Positions 26,301-34,311 of a DNA stretch of 56,779 nucleotides are shown piece by piece (position 1 is the first letter of the stretch; every line of letters starts with the position of its first letter). The translations under genes and the position numbers were made by a program. Under the pieces are notes generated by a model that was given only the letters and a program-made list of their open reading frames with translations, did no database searches and was not told the origin of the DNA. The DNA is from CBFGRV01 sp965651265 (GTDB taxonomy: Bacteria; Bacteroidota; Rhodothermia; Rhodothermales; VXPQ01): the NCBI GenBank assembly GCA_965651265.1, contig CBFGRV010000022.1, positions 1 to 56,779 of the forward strand. Direction: 5' to 3'.

Positions 26301-26543
26301 GGCGGCGCACCCCAGTCGATCCGCAAGCTTCTGCTGGAGCCAGGGGCGTAGCGCAGACGCTTGCGGCAAACACACCATCTCCTGCTCGTGAGGCGGAAGG
26401 GGACGACCTCGGACGACATCGACGAAGGCGTCGAGGAACGCGTGCGGATCCGAAATCACACGCACCTTTACACCTCTCGGCCTCGTTGGCGCGAATTCCT
26501 TCTCAAAATCCAGAATTAACTGTTCGTCAGGTACGCTTCGCAT
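23358..26543 (-). CDS. recC: Exodeoxyribonuclease V gamma subunit RecC
   Basis: The 1061-residue scaffold and DNA-scanning subunit of RecBCD. It resembles an inactive helicase-nuclease, as in known RecC: PHEQEMVCLPQASALRPWLQ near the N terminus, DTWQAWLWREIA, and later RVIACIGLNDDVFPRG, RLILTYNGRSQKDN and ESSWDFANRGGWRG. The recC-recB-recD order and 4-base overlaps support the assignment more than any single motif. The ATG at 26543 is preferred; GTG 26558 and TTG 26579 are in frame upstream. A hairpin-forming palindrome at 26589-26616 lies in the promoter region. Whether it recognises a Chi sequence cannot be told. Confidence 0.9.
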   Translation of the reverse strand: MRSVPDEQLILDFEKEFAPTRPRGVKVRVISDPHAFLDAFVDVVRGRPLPPHEQEMVCLPQASALRPWLQQKLADRLGCAASLYMPTIREYADALIRKNLAVDPSEVDRKSLTWQIYSILRSLPAADARVAPLRAYLQHSGGAAMPLARRLAVLFDSYQTYRPDHLERWRNGTSGNGHDTWQAWLWREIACKDNVGFQDRPSLIRSLIERVAHGDVGAIPERITIFGETVVPPMYLAFLDALSRHTEITWYVVLDRSEHSLSRVLGEDEREAAALRSRHLGNLRIESVPSRTAEARDSALAVIQWAIREGRDVDRAERVLVATDDASLRVHDCHSPMREVEVLRDQLLDAFDTIEGLRPSDVLIAVPDLERYASLVAAVFSATQDKRLPVDIARDPRQEGTRYLASFVSLIKLLESRITSGAVLELLSEPAIGRAAQLDADDVEVIREWIRATNIRWGIDGRHRQEYGLPADHLNTWSFGLNRLLMGLLVGPSDTPIDGVLPYGEATLDRASVLGRFALWIQRLSAAASDAPRERSLNEWRTWLEKLVGQFLFAQSEEEEMAEDHLLSEFREMAAHTPGLICDFASLRSYLADVLGRFEGRGRLLSGKITVAEIERLRHVPARVIACIGLNDDVFPRGAAAPDFDLIASGRRQGDPDPRRVDKQSFLDLLLAAQDRLILTYNGRSQKDNSERAPSVVLDALLNACVTTFTTGDTDAAADEHAVRHHFVVRHPLQPFSPQYFDGSDPRLFSYEDANCIQRDSRPKSIGPFVSTTLNIEEDDDSPIRLNDLVAAWSNPSRFFCEKLGLNLRLQDLTVEDLEPLNVQGLHRYKICDRILRLLLDGETEERIQEILRLEGSLPSGKLGRIFYSEQRRRLETIRQEVEAYGDHHPIEVDLGIAGRRLVGRIEHVTDSAALYFRPSSSIKPKDRIRAWIGHLALAASGRARPTKIISTLEQQHIKMVDDPLQHLTTLVEGYFEMARQPKLLFPESSWDFANRGGWRGAISTYDGWQKGDADDFQSNDGADVYIVLLNRHHHPIRDMREEFEREALAFWGPIMKHFEK

Positions 26544-26860
26544 CCGTTTCCATCTCACAAAAAACGCCCAGCGTTGCAAGCCTCGCGGTTATCTTATTCT
26601 CTCGAGGAGAAGATAATCGTAGGCCTATGACAATTGTCTGTCACAGGTCTAAATCGAGTATTTGAGGAGCCTTCCTCGCAACCTAAAAGTCCACCACCGC
26701 ACACGAGCTAATACTCGAGACTGGCATGATTTTGGATATGTCTCCTCAAGCGGCGCAATCGCCTTAATGTCTGACAGAGTTCGACGATAGCGTCTATGAT
26801 AGGCATTGAGCAGCACGGCTCGGGTACGAACCTTCGTATCAAAAATTCTACTCGGAAACG
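26544..26860. other. AT-richer divergent region between recC and csgH-like gene
   Basis: No convincing gene is seen here. Two inverted repeats occur: TTATCTT (26589-26595) pairs with AAGATAA (26610-26616) around a partly paired centre, and GACAATTGTC (26629-26638) is perfect. Both lie where the recC promoter should be and could be operators. Short frames in the region have poor codon usage. Confidence 0.5.
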
Positions 26861-27226
26861 ATGTGGTGGCTCGGACTTTTGATTGGCATCTCCATCGCGA
26901 CGGTCACCACGACGCCGGAGTGTAGGCCTAACATCCGCATTATCGAACAGGAACGGAAGGCCGTCGTGGAAGGCACCTGCGCGCCGGACGGTCAGGGTCA
27001 CCACAACAGCGAGCTACGGTACGAGCTCATCGTCGAACGCATCGGATCCTCGGGGATATCGAGGACACGACAAGCCGGCACCTTTACTCCAGGCACCTCG
27101 CCTGCAGATACCCTCTCGCGCACGAGCATCAACTTTTCGACAGGCGATGCCCTTCACGTCCGCCTGCTGATCTACGCGGGTGACCGCATCATTTCCTCAG
27201 CGAAAATCGAGCGCAATCTGGAATAG
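26861..27226 (+). CDS. CsgH-like curli chaperone-family secreted protein
   Basis: A 121-residue exported protein. The N terminus MWWLGLLIGISIATVTT acts as a signal sequence or anchor. The rest resembles the CsgH beta-sandwich: ELRYELIVERIGSSGISRT, then RQAGTFTPG and a DTLSRTSINFSTGDALHVRL segment. The series of Tyr/Leu strand, SGxSxTxQxG loop and LSxxxxxFSxGD strand is characteristic. Known CsgH proteins stop curli amyloid from forming too early. No csgA, B, E, F or G gene is in the window, so this copy is orphaned here. Its stop is 2 bases from the convergent lipoprotein stop. Assignment rests on pattern recognition only. Confidence 0.6.
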   Translation: MWWLGLLIGISIATVTTTPECRPNIRIIEQERKAVVEGTCAPDGQGHHNSELRYELIVERIGSSGISRTRQAGTFTPGTSPADTLSRTSINFSTGDALHVRLLIYAGDRIISSAKIERNLE

Positions 27227-27228
27227 CA

Positions 27229-27750
27229 CTAATGCATCTCGTGGCCTCCGGCGCGATGGTCCGCTCGCTGGAAGGCAAGGAATTCATGGACGGCCTGCAG
27301 GGCTTCCGGATCGTCGGTGGTGATACGCACCTCTCCTCCACGCGGTAGCTCCCTGAATTCGTAGCGGATCACATCTCGCTTTGCCGCCATGGTAGCGGTG
27401 CCCGGCACCGCCTCCCGATCATGCACGAAGGCCGGAATTCGAAAATCGCCGGCAGCGAACGCGTCGGCAATGTGCCGCAAGTGAGATCGTATCTGCTCGA
27501 TTCCGAGCGAATCATCTACCTGGCGCTGTAGCTCGATTCGACCCCCGTCCGGCATGTCATCGAATTGATGGATGGAAGTGTACTGATCGACCCCCATGGC
27601 CTCCGGAGATGCACCGCGTTCCTGCAGAGCAGCGAATGCGGAGTCAGGAGGCGCGGTGCTGTCTGCGGTCGCACCGGATTCGCGATCCGAATCGCCGGCG
27701 CACCCAGTAGTTGCTAGAAGTAGGACTAGAAGAAAAGCACGAGCCATCAT
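27229..27750 (-). CDS. Conserved small lipoprotein, function unknown
   Basis: A 173-residue exported lipoprotein. The start at 27750 (a second ATG at 27747) gives the leader MMARAFLLVLLLATTGC with the lipid cysteine in TTGC. A TTG-initiated extension to 27807 overlapping the previous gene would bury the signal. The mature part has an acidic low-complexity stretch, then conserved-looking segments: YTSIHQFDDMPDGGRIELQR, SHLRHIADAFAAGDF, VPGTATMAAKRDVIRYEF and RGGEVRITTDDPEALQAV. Similar periplasmic proteins exist and are sometimes mislabelled as aspartate carbamoyltransferase; no enzyme motif is visible. It follows the LD-carboxypeptidase gene by 53 bases and is probably cotranscribed. Confidence 0.75.
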   Translation of the reverse strand: MMARAFLLVLLLATTGCAGDSDRESGATADSTAPPDSAFAALQERGASPEAMGVDQYTSIHQFDDMPDGGRIELQRQVDDSLGIEQIRSHLRHIADAFAAGDFRIPAFVHDREAVPGTATMAAKRDVIRYEFRELPRGGEVRITTDDPEALQAVHEFLAFQRADHRAGGHEMH

Positions 27751-27803
27751 GGATCTCGATTGCGGATGATTTAATGACGCACAGTGAGCAATAACCGTCT
27801 TCT

Positions 27804-28910
27804 TCAAATGACGGCGGGTTCAAGTAGGCGAATCGTTCCGGCCGCTGCATCCATCTCCGCTTCCACCCCCACGGGGACGGTGAACTTGTCGGCTATGTGC
27901 CCGATCATCGAGCCGTAGAAGCACGGAATGTTGAGCGGATAGAGGTGGTCGTGTAGCACCTCGTGGAGGCTCAGCGAGGGATCATCGGCATCGCACCTCG
28001 TGCACTTGCCGAAGACAACCCCGGCGAGCTGCGGCAGGATGCCTGCCAGCGATAGCTGGGTCAACATCCGATCGATCCGATATACATCCTCGCGCGTGTC
28101 TTCGAGAAACAGAATGTGCCCTTCCCAGCGAGGGAGAAAGGATGAGCCGATCATCGAAACGAGAACGCTGAGATTTCCGCCGACGAGGCGGCCGCGGGTT
28201 CGACCGCGCCGGATGGCCACGACTCTTGACTCACCGATCGGCCCGCGCGGGCCTACTCTGCGAGGATTCCGAAGAGTCGCCCTCTCCCCATCTATCAGCA
28301 CACGTCTCACATATTCGACCGTAAAGTCGTTCCACGTTGAGATTCCGACAGGCCCATGGAAGGTCACGATGCCCGCCTGGGCATACAGAGCGATGAGCAG
28401 CGAGGTGATGTCGCTGAAGCCCATCAGAATCTTTGGATGGGCGCGGATGAGGTCGTAGTCGAGCAACGGCAGGATCCGATTGCACCCCCACCCTCCCCGC
28501 ATCGTCAGGATGGCGTCTACATCCGGGTCGGTGAACATGCGATGGAGGTCGGCGGCGCGATCTTCATCCGTACCGGCCAGGTACCCGCGGCGGTCCAGCA
28601 CATGCCGCCCCCGAACCGTCCTGAAACCGAAGGTACGTAGCGTCTCCTCCACCTGGAACACGTCGGCAGGATTCGTGATCACGCCGCCGGGGCTGACCAG
28701 ACCGATCGTCGCCCCTTCGAAAAGACGACGTGGCTTGATCAGAGCACCCGAAGATTTCCCCTGCTGGATGTCACCTGATTCGAAGGGCGGCAGTGTGGGC
28801 GGGACATGGGGCGGTTGCGGAAGCGGCTGTGGGACTTCGCGAGTCGCCGAGCAGCCGAGCGGAAGCCCCAGAGCAGCAAACAACAAGAATTCCCGGCGCG
28901 AAATCCTCAT
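27804..28910 (-). CDS. LD-carboxypeptidase, peptidase family S66
   Basis: A 368-residue exported peptidase of the LdcA family, which removes the terminal D-alanine from murein tetrapeptides in cell-wall recycling or remodelling. The nucleophile region is KILMGFSDITSLLIAL (Ser in GFSD), after the family segments IGLVSPGG and AILTMRGGWGCNRILP. The C-terminal domain has VVFGKCTRCDADDPSL and FYGSMIGHIADKFTVPVG. The start at 28910 gives MRISRREFLLFAALGLPLGC, with twin arginines and a lipobox, so it may be a Tat-exported lipoprotein; cytosolic LdcA lacks such a signal. A start at 28922 is also possible. Confidence 0.9.
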   Translation of the reverse strand: MRISRREFLLFAALGLPLGCSATREVPQPLPQPPHVPPTLPPFESGDIQQGKSSGALIKPRRLFEGATIGLVSPGGVITNPADVFQVEETLRTFGFRTVRGRHVLDRRGYLAGTDEDRAADLHRMFTDPDVDAILTMRGGWGCNRILPLLDYDLIRAHPKILMGFSDITSLLIALYAQAGIVTFHGPVGISTWNDFTVEYVRRVLIDGERATLRNPRRVGPRGPIGESRVVAIRRGRTRGRLVGGNLSVLVSMIGSSFLPRWEGHILFLEDTREDVYRIDRMLTQLSLAGILPQLAGVVFGKCTRCDADDPSLSLHEVLHDHLYPLNIPCFYGSMIGHIADKFTVPVGVEAEMDAAAGTIRLLEPAVI

Positions 28911-28951
28911 CTCTTCGACCAAATCTCACCCTGTGGCACGCTGGAAAAGAC

Positions 28952-29419
28952 TCACGACCGCAACTCGGGCGCCACCTGCTCGTCCCCGAACCATTCGGCT
29001 TTCGGGAATGTCATCCAGTATCCTGTGAGAAAGACGACGGCTCCGACCAGCAACACGGCGGTGGTATTCGTCAGCATGAACAACACCGCGGCCATCAATG
29101 CGGGGCCTTCGAGCAGCGCCCACGCCACGATCAGGTTCGTATATACGGCGGAGACATCCTTTTGGGATTGGTTGGGCGCGGATCCGGCCGTCCCCGCAGC
29201 GGCCGCGGCTCGTGATCGAAAGAAGAGGGCGGCTGCAAAAGCGCCCAGCGAAATAACGATCACGAGGAGAAGCGCGATCGTGCCATCCAGGATGGACTCC
29301 GATTCGTTCATGCCAGACAGAACGACAAAAATGACGATCCACATGAGGACGACCCCAAAGATCATCGCCATGTAGATGACACGAGCCCTCAGGAGTTCTG
29401 GTGTCGGCCGCTGCGCCAT
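28952..29419 (-). CDS. Four-helix membrane protein, function unknown
   Basis: A 155-residue integral membrane protein. Four hydrophobic helices are seen at about 13-36, 44-67, 93-116 and 118-134. An alanine-rich segment after SRAAAAAG lies between helices 2 and 3. The final stretch TGYWMTFPKAEWFGDEQVAP is polar. I recognise no family or catalytic motif. It lies 41 bases upstream of the LD-carboxypeptidase gene on the same strand, so cotranscription with that gene and the small lipoprotein gene is likely. It diverges from the secreted hydrolase-like gene. Confidence 0.75.
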   Translation of the reverse strand: MAQRPTPELLRARVIYMAMIFGVVLMWIVIFVVLSGMNESESILDGTIALLLVIVISLGAFAAALFFRSRAAAAAGTAGSAPNQSQKDVSAVYTNLIVAWALLEGPALMAAVLFMLTNTTAVLLVGAVVFLTGYWMTFPKAEWFGDEQVAPELRS

Positions 29420-29529
29420 ACTCTATGCCGTAATGAAAGCGATCATCGACGCGCCAATATACAAAGACGAGGATCACGGCGAAGGTTCGTCTGTGCAAAG
29501 GCCGACATCATGACGACCATCGAGCACCC

Positions 29530-30525
29530 ATGCTTCTCTTGAAGACCCGATTTCGTGGCGGAGGCGGCGCCGCTAGCGTTCGCTACTTGATGCCGGTCTG
29601 GCTGGCCATCGCGGTGGTGGGGATGGCAGGCGCCGCGAGTGCCCAGGTGCCGCAGAATCCGTCTCCCATGGTCGAGAGCACGCGCGCACACGAGCGCATT
29701 CGGCCCGTCGATCATCCGGGATTTCGGTTGGATGTTGATGCAGGGCTGGGCAGGGCCGTGCATCTCTTCATCCCGAGCACCAAGACTTGGGATGCGCAGA
29801 GCGGACAGTCATCGCTCCTGATCCATTTCCACGGCGCGCCCTTCATCGTCGAGGATGCCGTCGCTCGGCTCGGCTCTCATCATGCTGCGGCCGTCGTGAA
29901 CCTTGGATCGGGATCGAGCGCATACGGGCATCCCCTCCAGCACCCCGGGGCGTTCGAGCATTTGCTGGACTCCCTCTCGGCGGCCGCGTCGAACCTGCTC
30001 GGGCGCAGCATCCGATTTGACCACATCGACCTGAGTGCCTTCAGCGCGGGGTATGGTGGTGTTCGGGCCATCCTTACAGACCATCCGGACCGCATCCATG
30101 GCGTGCTCCTGTTGGATGGCTTGCACACGAGCTACTTCCCGGAAAACGTGCCGATGGCGCAGGGCGGGCGCCTGGATTCGACGCTCCTCGATCCTTTTCT
30201 AGACCTGGCGGCCGCGGCGATCCGCGGAGAACGAGCGTTTTTGTTTACACACTCCGAGGTGTTTCCGGGGACGTTCGCCAGCACTACGGAGTCCGCCGAT
30301 TTCCTCCTTGACGCCCTGGATCTGCCCCGCGAGGCCGTCCTGGAGTGGGGGCCTGTCGGGATGCAGCTGTTGAGTCGTGCCGGCGCGGGCCAGTTCCGTC
30401 TGCTGGGCTTTGCCGGCAATTCGGCGCCCGATCACGTGGATCATCTCCACGGCATGTCCACGTTCTTGTGCCTATTACATTCTGCCGAATCCTCCGGAAC
30501 GGAATGTCGATTTTCCGTACCGTAG
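29530..30525 (+). CDS. Secreted alpha/beta-hydrolase-like protein
   Basis: A 331-residue exported protein with a probable signal sequence that includes LMPVWLAIAVVGMAGAASAQ. The ATG at 29530 is used; an ATG at 29590 would give a tighter signal peptide. The alpha/beta-hydrolase pattern is seen in LLIHFHGAPF (HG oxyanion region) and in HIDLSAFSAGYGGVRAIL, where S-A-G-Y-G provides a nucleophile elbow close to GxSxG. A late His in HVDHLHGMSTFL could complete the triad. Such proteins are esterases, lipases or peptidases; the substrate is unknown. A MATE exporter gene follows after 48 bases. Confidence 0.7.
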   Translation: MLLLKTRFRGGGGAASVRYLMPVWLAIAVVGMAGAASAQVPQNPSPMVESTRAHERIRPVDHPGFRLDVDAGLGRAVHLFIPSTKTWDAQSGQSSLLIHFHGAPFIVEDAVARLGSHHAAAVVNLGSGSSAYGHPLQHPGAFEHLLDSLSAAASNLLGRSIRFDHIDLSAFSAGYGGVRAILTDHPDRIHGVLLLDGLHTSYFPENVPMAQGGRLDSTLLDPFLDLAAAAIRGERAFLFTHSEVFPGTFASTTESADFLLDALDLPREAVLEWGPVGMQLLSRAGAGQFRLLGFAGNSAPDHVDHLHGMSTFLCLLHSAESSGTECRFSVP

Positions 30526-30573
30526 TTCGTCCAAAATAGTCGACCGACCTCCTGGCCCAGCTTAGCATTGCGC

Positions 30574-32034
30574 ATGCGCGAAGACACCGCCGCAGGACCA
30601 ACTGCCGCAGGGGCCGAGGAGCTTATCCCGCCTCCGCCGCCCAGGAAGCCGAGGTACGACCGGTCAATTGTGGAGGGCCCTCTGTTGCCCGCCGTCTGGA
30701 AGATCGCGTGGCCGACGATGCTTCAGAACATCATCGGCGGGTTGCAAGGCCTGGTAGACCACGTCATGGTAGGCCAGTACGTCGGGTTCGCCGGTAATGC
30801 GGCCATCGGAGTGGCATGGCAGATCTTTCTGGTCGTCATCGTGTTCGTCACGTCGCTCTTTACCGGCATGAGTGTGTTGGTTGCGCGCTTCGCAGGCGCC
30901 GATGACGCCGAGAAGGTAGATCGCACGGTGCTCCAGGCGTTTCTGACGTCCGCCGGCATGTCGTTCGGCATTCTGGCGCCGCTTGGCTATTTCCTTTCGC
31001 CCTGGCTGCTCGATCTTGTCAATGCCGCGCCGAACGTTCAGGCGGAGGCTCTTCCCTATCTGCGCCTGATGTTCGTCTTTGGCGGCGCGATGATGGTGGT
31101 CTTCATGCTTGGCGGGGCGCTTCGGTCGGCAGGCGACGCTCGGACGCCGATGGTCCTGGGAATCGTACTCACGGTGCTCAATCTCGTCCTGAACGTGATT
31201 CTGATTCCGGGACTTGGCCCCATCCCCGCCTTCGGCACGCTGGGCGCCGCCATGGGTACGGTGATCGCCAGCGGTGTGGTGATGATCTATGCCCTGTACA
31301 GGCTGTGGGTCGGGGGTTGGGTGGTCGCCTTTCCGCGCCCCCTCGACCTGCGGCCCGACTGGGGGATTATCAAGGCTCTCTTTCGGTTTGGGCTGCCGAC
31401 GGGCATCCAGGGCATCGCGATGAACGTCGGGGGCGTCTTTCTTCTCGCATTCATCGGCTCATTGGTGCAGAGCGCAGAGGCTCAGGCGGCGTACGCGGTC
31501 TCATACACGCAGCTCTTCTCCCTGGTGACGTGGACGTCCGTCGGGTTGATGGGAGCGGCCGCGACGGTTGCCGGTCAGAATTTGGGCGCACAGAATGCGG
31601 ACCGCGCAGCCAGGGCGGTACGCCTGGCGGCCTATATGGCGATCGGCACGGCCACGGTGGTCGGGCTCCTCTTCTTTCTCATTCCGGAGCGCCTGCTGGC
31701 TGTTTTTGGGATGCAGGAACCCGTGGTCGTGGGCCTGGGCGTCGAGTTGCTCCAGATCCTCAGTGTGTCGGGCCTCTTCGTTGCCGTCGCTCTGACCTAC
31801 ACCGGCGGCCTTCAGGGCACCGGCGACACGAAGAGCCCACTCTACATCTCCATCATCTCACAGATCATCATCCCACTGGGCCTGTGCTTCGTCATTCAGC
31901 AGGCGTTCGTCCTCGATCCCATTGATATCTGGATCGCCATCCTGCTGGGGCACATCACGCGGTGTGCGTTGAGCGTGGTGCGCTTCAATCAGGGTCGATG
32001 GAAATCCATCGATGTTCGCATCGGGCCCGGTTGA
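30574..32034 (+). CDS. MATE-family efflux transporter, NorM-like
   Basis: A 486-residue multidrug and toxin extrusion transporter with about 12 membrane helices in two MatE repeats. The first starts at PAVWKIAWPTMLQNIIGGLQ and holds DHVMVGQYVG; the second starts near FGLPTGIQGIAMNVGG. Members export cationic drugs or dyes using sodium or proton gradients. The N-terminal 35 residues are polar and proline-rich (IPPPPPRKPRYDRS), slightly longer than usual. ATG 30574 is used rather than a TTG two codons earlier. The gene converges on the DUF697 gene with 15 bases between stops. The substrate is not predictable. Confidence 0.93.
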   Translation: MREDTAAGPTAAGAEELIPPPPPRKPRYDRSIVEGPLLPAVWKIAWPTMLQNIIGGLQGLVDHVMVGQYVGFAGNAAIGVAWQIFLVVIVFVTSLFTGMSVLVARFAGADDAEKVDRTVLQAFLTSAGMSFGILAPLGYFLSPWLLDLVNAAPNVQAEALPYLRLMFVFGGAMMVVFMLGGALRSAGDARTPMVLGIVLTVLNLVLNVILIPGLGPIPAFGTLGAAMGTVIASGVVMIYALYRLWVGGWVVAFPRPLDLRPDWGIIKALFRFGLPTGIQGIAMNVGGVFLLAFIGSLVQSAEAQAAYAVSYTQLFSLVTWTSVGLMGAAATVAGQNLGAQNADRAARAVRLAAYMAIGTATVVGLLFFLIPERLLAVFGMQEPVVVGLGVELLQILSVSGLFVAVALTYTGGLQGTGDTKSPLYISIISQIIIPLGLCFVIQQAFVLDPIDIWIAILLGHITRCALSVVRFNQGRWKSIDVRIGPG

Positions 32035-32049
32035 TGAGCCTCTCTCGGG

Positions 32050-33072
32050 CTACGGCTCCGGCTCCGGCTGCTCTCCGGCAGGTGAGACGCCCCTGCCCGT
32101 CAGCGCGCTCCATGCCTTCTGGCTTCGGTCGATCACGGCCCCGCGCATCACGTCCACACTGCTGCTTGCCGATTCGATGAGCTCTGTGAAGTATCGACGC
32201 GGCTTGGCCCACAATGCGGCCGCCACGGTCGCAGCACCCTCCCGCGCGATACCCCCCAACATTCGGGCGGCCTGTACGGCGGCGGCGTGACGAATGGTTC
32301 GCCTTTCGGGACGCACCAGCGAGCGGCAGTACTGGCGCGTGATAATGCCGACGCGCAACGTCAGGTAGGCATTACTCGCGCCCGTCGTGACCGAGTTCAC
32401 GAAGAGTCCCGCCGCCGCGCTCATTCCGGGGATAGCCGCCACCGACGAGCCCAGGACGGCCGTGAGGACCGGTTGGATCTGCTCCGAAACGTCGATGTCG
32501 TCGAGCTCGGCGGCCACGAAAGCCGTGGCGGCGACGTTCGAGTACAGGTAGGTCAGGTCCCGGACGGTTGGCCGCTGATAATACACGCGCGCAATCTGCA
32601 GGATGAGCCGGCTCTGGGCCGCAAGCACGAGCAGGGCATCGAGGCTTCCATTCTGGGAGATGGCCGTCGTCAGAAATACCTGCGAGGCAGCCGCTTTGGT
32701 TCGCTCATCCGCCGTGGTATCGAGGTGTGTAAGGGCGGCATGGATGTCCTCGACCGTTTCCGGAGGGGACCCGACATACGGATTCCTGGCGAGCCTCGTC
32801 CTCAATCGCTTGATGTGCTCTTCGTAGTCGGGCCCATCGGCATCCTCAGGCGGCGCCAACGGCTTCGGAAGCGTCATGAGGATGTAGATGGGCACCCCGA
32901 TCCCGAAGGCGAAAACAGCCACGATCAGCCAGAAAACGACGTCGCCTGCCATCGGATGGAGGCGCTCGGCGAGCGCGACGAGCTGAAAGCTCTGGTTGAC
33001 CACGATGACCAGAAAGCTGATCATCGCGAGGACGGCAATAGGGATCAGTGCTGCGGCTAGGCGTCGTCTCAT
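32050..33072 (-). CDS. DUF697 (YcjF-like) membrane protein
   Basis: A 340-residue membrane protein. The start at 33072 (MRRRLAAALIPIAVLA) is followed by two helices (about 7-27 and 45-67), a charged linker, and the DUF697 domain from about 130. That domain shows TAISQNGSLDALLVLAAQSR, YYQRPTVRDLTYLYSNVA and VLGSSVAAIPGMSAAAGLFV, the last a hydrophobic glycine-rich hairpin. A frame open back to 33186 has an arginine-rich lead that is unlikely to be translated. YcjF-like proteins often accompany YcjX-type GTPases or stress operons, but neither is in this window. It follows the SMR gene on the same strand. Function unknown. Confidence 0.85.
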   Translation of the reverse strand: MRRRLAAALIPIAVLAMISFLVIVVNQSFQLVALAERLHPMAGDVVFWLIVAVFAFGIGVPIYILMTLPKPLAPPEDADGPDYEEHIKRLRTRLARNPYVGSPPETVEDIHAALTHLDTTADERTKAAASQVFLTTAISQNGSLDALLVLAAQSRLILQIARVYYQRPTVRDLTYLYSNVAATAFVAAELDDIDVSEQIQPVLTAVLGSSVAAIPGMSAAAGLFVNSVTTGASNAYLTLRVGIITRQYCRSLVRPERRTIRHAAAVQAARMLGGIAREGAATVAAALWAKPRRYFTELIESASSSVDVMRGAVIDRSQKAWSALTGRGVSPAGEQPEPEP

Positions 33073-33142
33073 GGCAAACTCGTGCGACTTGTCCAAGGAT
33101 CGACGAACCCTCGCTCTACGACCCGCACGTGAAAGTAGTTGC

Positions 33143-33463
33143 CTATTCCGACGAGAATACGCGCAGCCCGACGATCCCCGCCACAATCAATAGGATGCAA
33201 ATCAGGCGCATCACATCGCGCGATTCATCGAAGAGAATCATTCCCAGAAGGGCGGTCCCTACGGCGCCGATACCCGTCCAGACGGCGTACCCTGTACCGA
33301 CAGGAATATCCCGCAGCGCGCGGGCCAGCAGCACGACGCTTACCGCCATGGATGCGGCTGTCCATACACTGGGCCACAGGCGGGTGAGGCCGTCGGTATA
33401 CTTTAGCCCGACCGCCCATCCGATTTCGAAAAGTCCTGCGATGATGAGATAGATCCAGGCCAT
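33143..33463 (-). CDS. SMR-family exporter, Gdx/SugE type
   Basis: A 106-residue four-helix small multidrug-resistance protein. The sequence MAWIYLIIAGLFEIGWAVGL places the essential Glu in helix 1, and the following KYTDGLTRLWPS is typical of the SugE/Gdx branch, which exports guanidinium. The other helices are AASMAVSVVLLARALRDIP, TGYAVWTGIGAVGTALLGMI and ICILLIVAGIVGLRVFS. It lies 36 bases after the exonuclease III gene. No guanidine riboswitch was recognised upstream, so the substrate is inferred from branch motifs only. SMR exporters usually act as antiparallel homodimers. Confidence 0.9.
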   Translation of the reverse strand: MAWIYLIIAGLFEIGWAVGLKYTDGLTRLWPSVWTAASMAVSVVLLARALRDIPVGTGYAVWTGIGAVGTALLGMILFDESRDVMRLICILLIVAGIVGLRVFSSE

Positions 33464-33498
33464 ATCCACTTCCTCGGGAACGGTGTCGGGCGTGGGCT

Positions 33499-34242
33499 TC
33501 AGTTCAGCGTGAGCATTACGGGTGCGTGGTCACTCGTCCCGATGTCTGCGAGCACGACGCAGCTTGTCGACCGCTCGGCGACGTCCTCCGATGCAAGCGC
33601 GTAGTCCAGGCGCCATCCGATGTTGCGTGCGCGGAGGTTGCGCCACGGCGCCCACCACGTGAAGAGATTCTCGTTCTCCGGGTCGAACTCCCGCCCGACA
33701 TCGATCAGCCCGGCATCCAATAGCGACTGGAACAGGGCTCGTTCCTCCTCTCGCTGGCCCACTTTCCTGGGATTTCGCTCTTTTGGATGCACATCGATTT
33801 CCGCCCGGGCAACGTTCATGTCTCCCAGGATCAGCAGCGGGCGGCGCGCGGCGGAGTGCTCCCGAACCCAATCGATCATCGCCTGGATGAAGGCCAGCTT
33901 GGCGGCGTAGTCCTTGCCGCCATTCGGCACGTAGACGGAGGCGACCAGCAGGTCCCCCACCTCCGCCTGAACCATGCGCGATTCGATGTCGAAATCCGGA
34001 TGTGAGAAGACGACGTCTTCGGCGAGCACGTCACGCCGCAGGTGGAGCGACACGCCCGAATAGCCTTTTAGTCCATGCCAGTAGGCCACGTAGTCGTCGA
34101 AGTGGCATTCTGTGGGAATCTGCGCCTCCTCGGCCTTGAGCTCCTGGAGGCAGAGGATCTCCGGACGATCGCGCTCTACCCATTCGCAGAGCTGCGCCGC
34201 CCGCGCGCGGATGCCGTTCACGTTCCAGGTCGCAATTCGCAT
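33499..34242 (-). CDS. xth: Exodeoxyribonuclease III
   Basis: A 247-residue AP endonuclease and 3'-5' exonuclease of the ExoA/Xth type for base-excision repair. The family N terminus MRIATWNVNGIRARAAQL sets the start at 34242, although the frame is open to 34338. Catalytic segments are complete: CLQELKAEE (metal Glu), VASVYVPNGG, LGDMNVARAEIDVHP, NIGWRLDYALAS and SDHAPVMLTL (Asp-His pair). It is the first gene of a likely operon with the SMR exporter and DUF697 genes. A long stable hairpin lies about 70 bases upstream of its start. Confidence 0.95.
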   Translation of the reverse strand: MRIATWNVNGIRARAAQLCEWVERDRPEILCLQELKAEEAQIPTECHFDDYVAYWHGLKGYSGVSLHLRRDVLAEDVVFSHPDFDIESRMVQAEVGDLLVASVYVPNGGKDYAAKLAFIQAMIDWVREHSAARRPLLILGDMNVARAEIDVHPKERNPRKVGQREEERALFQSLLDAGLIDVGREFDPENENLFTWWAPWRNLRARNIGWRLDYALASEDVAERSTSCVVLADIGTSDHAPVMLTLN

Positions 34243-34311
34243 GATGTATATGGATGGTGGAGGGATGGGTCGTGGATGGATGCGCGACTGAAATTCGAGA
34301 GAATCATGGAA

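Noticed and set aside
33464..33498. Guanidine riboswitch before the Gdx-type SMR gene
   Set aside because: Only 35 bases separate it from xth and none matches guanidine-I, -II or -III core motifs.
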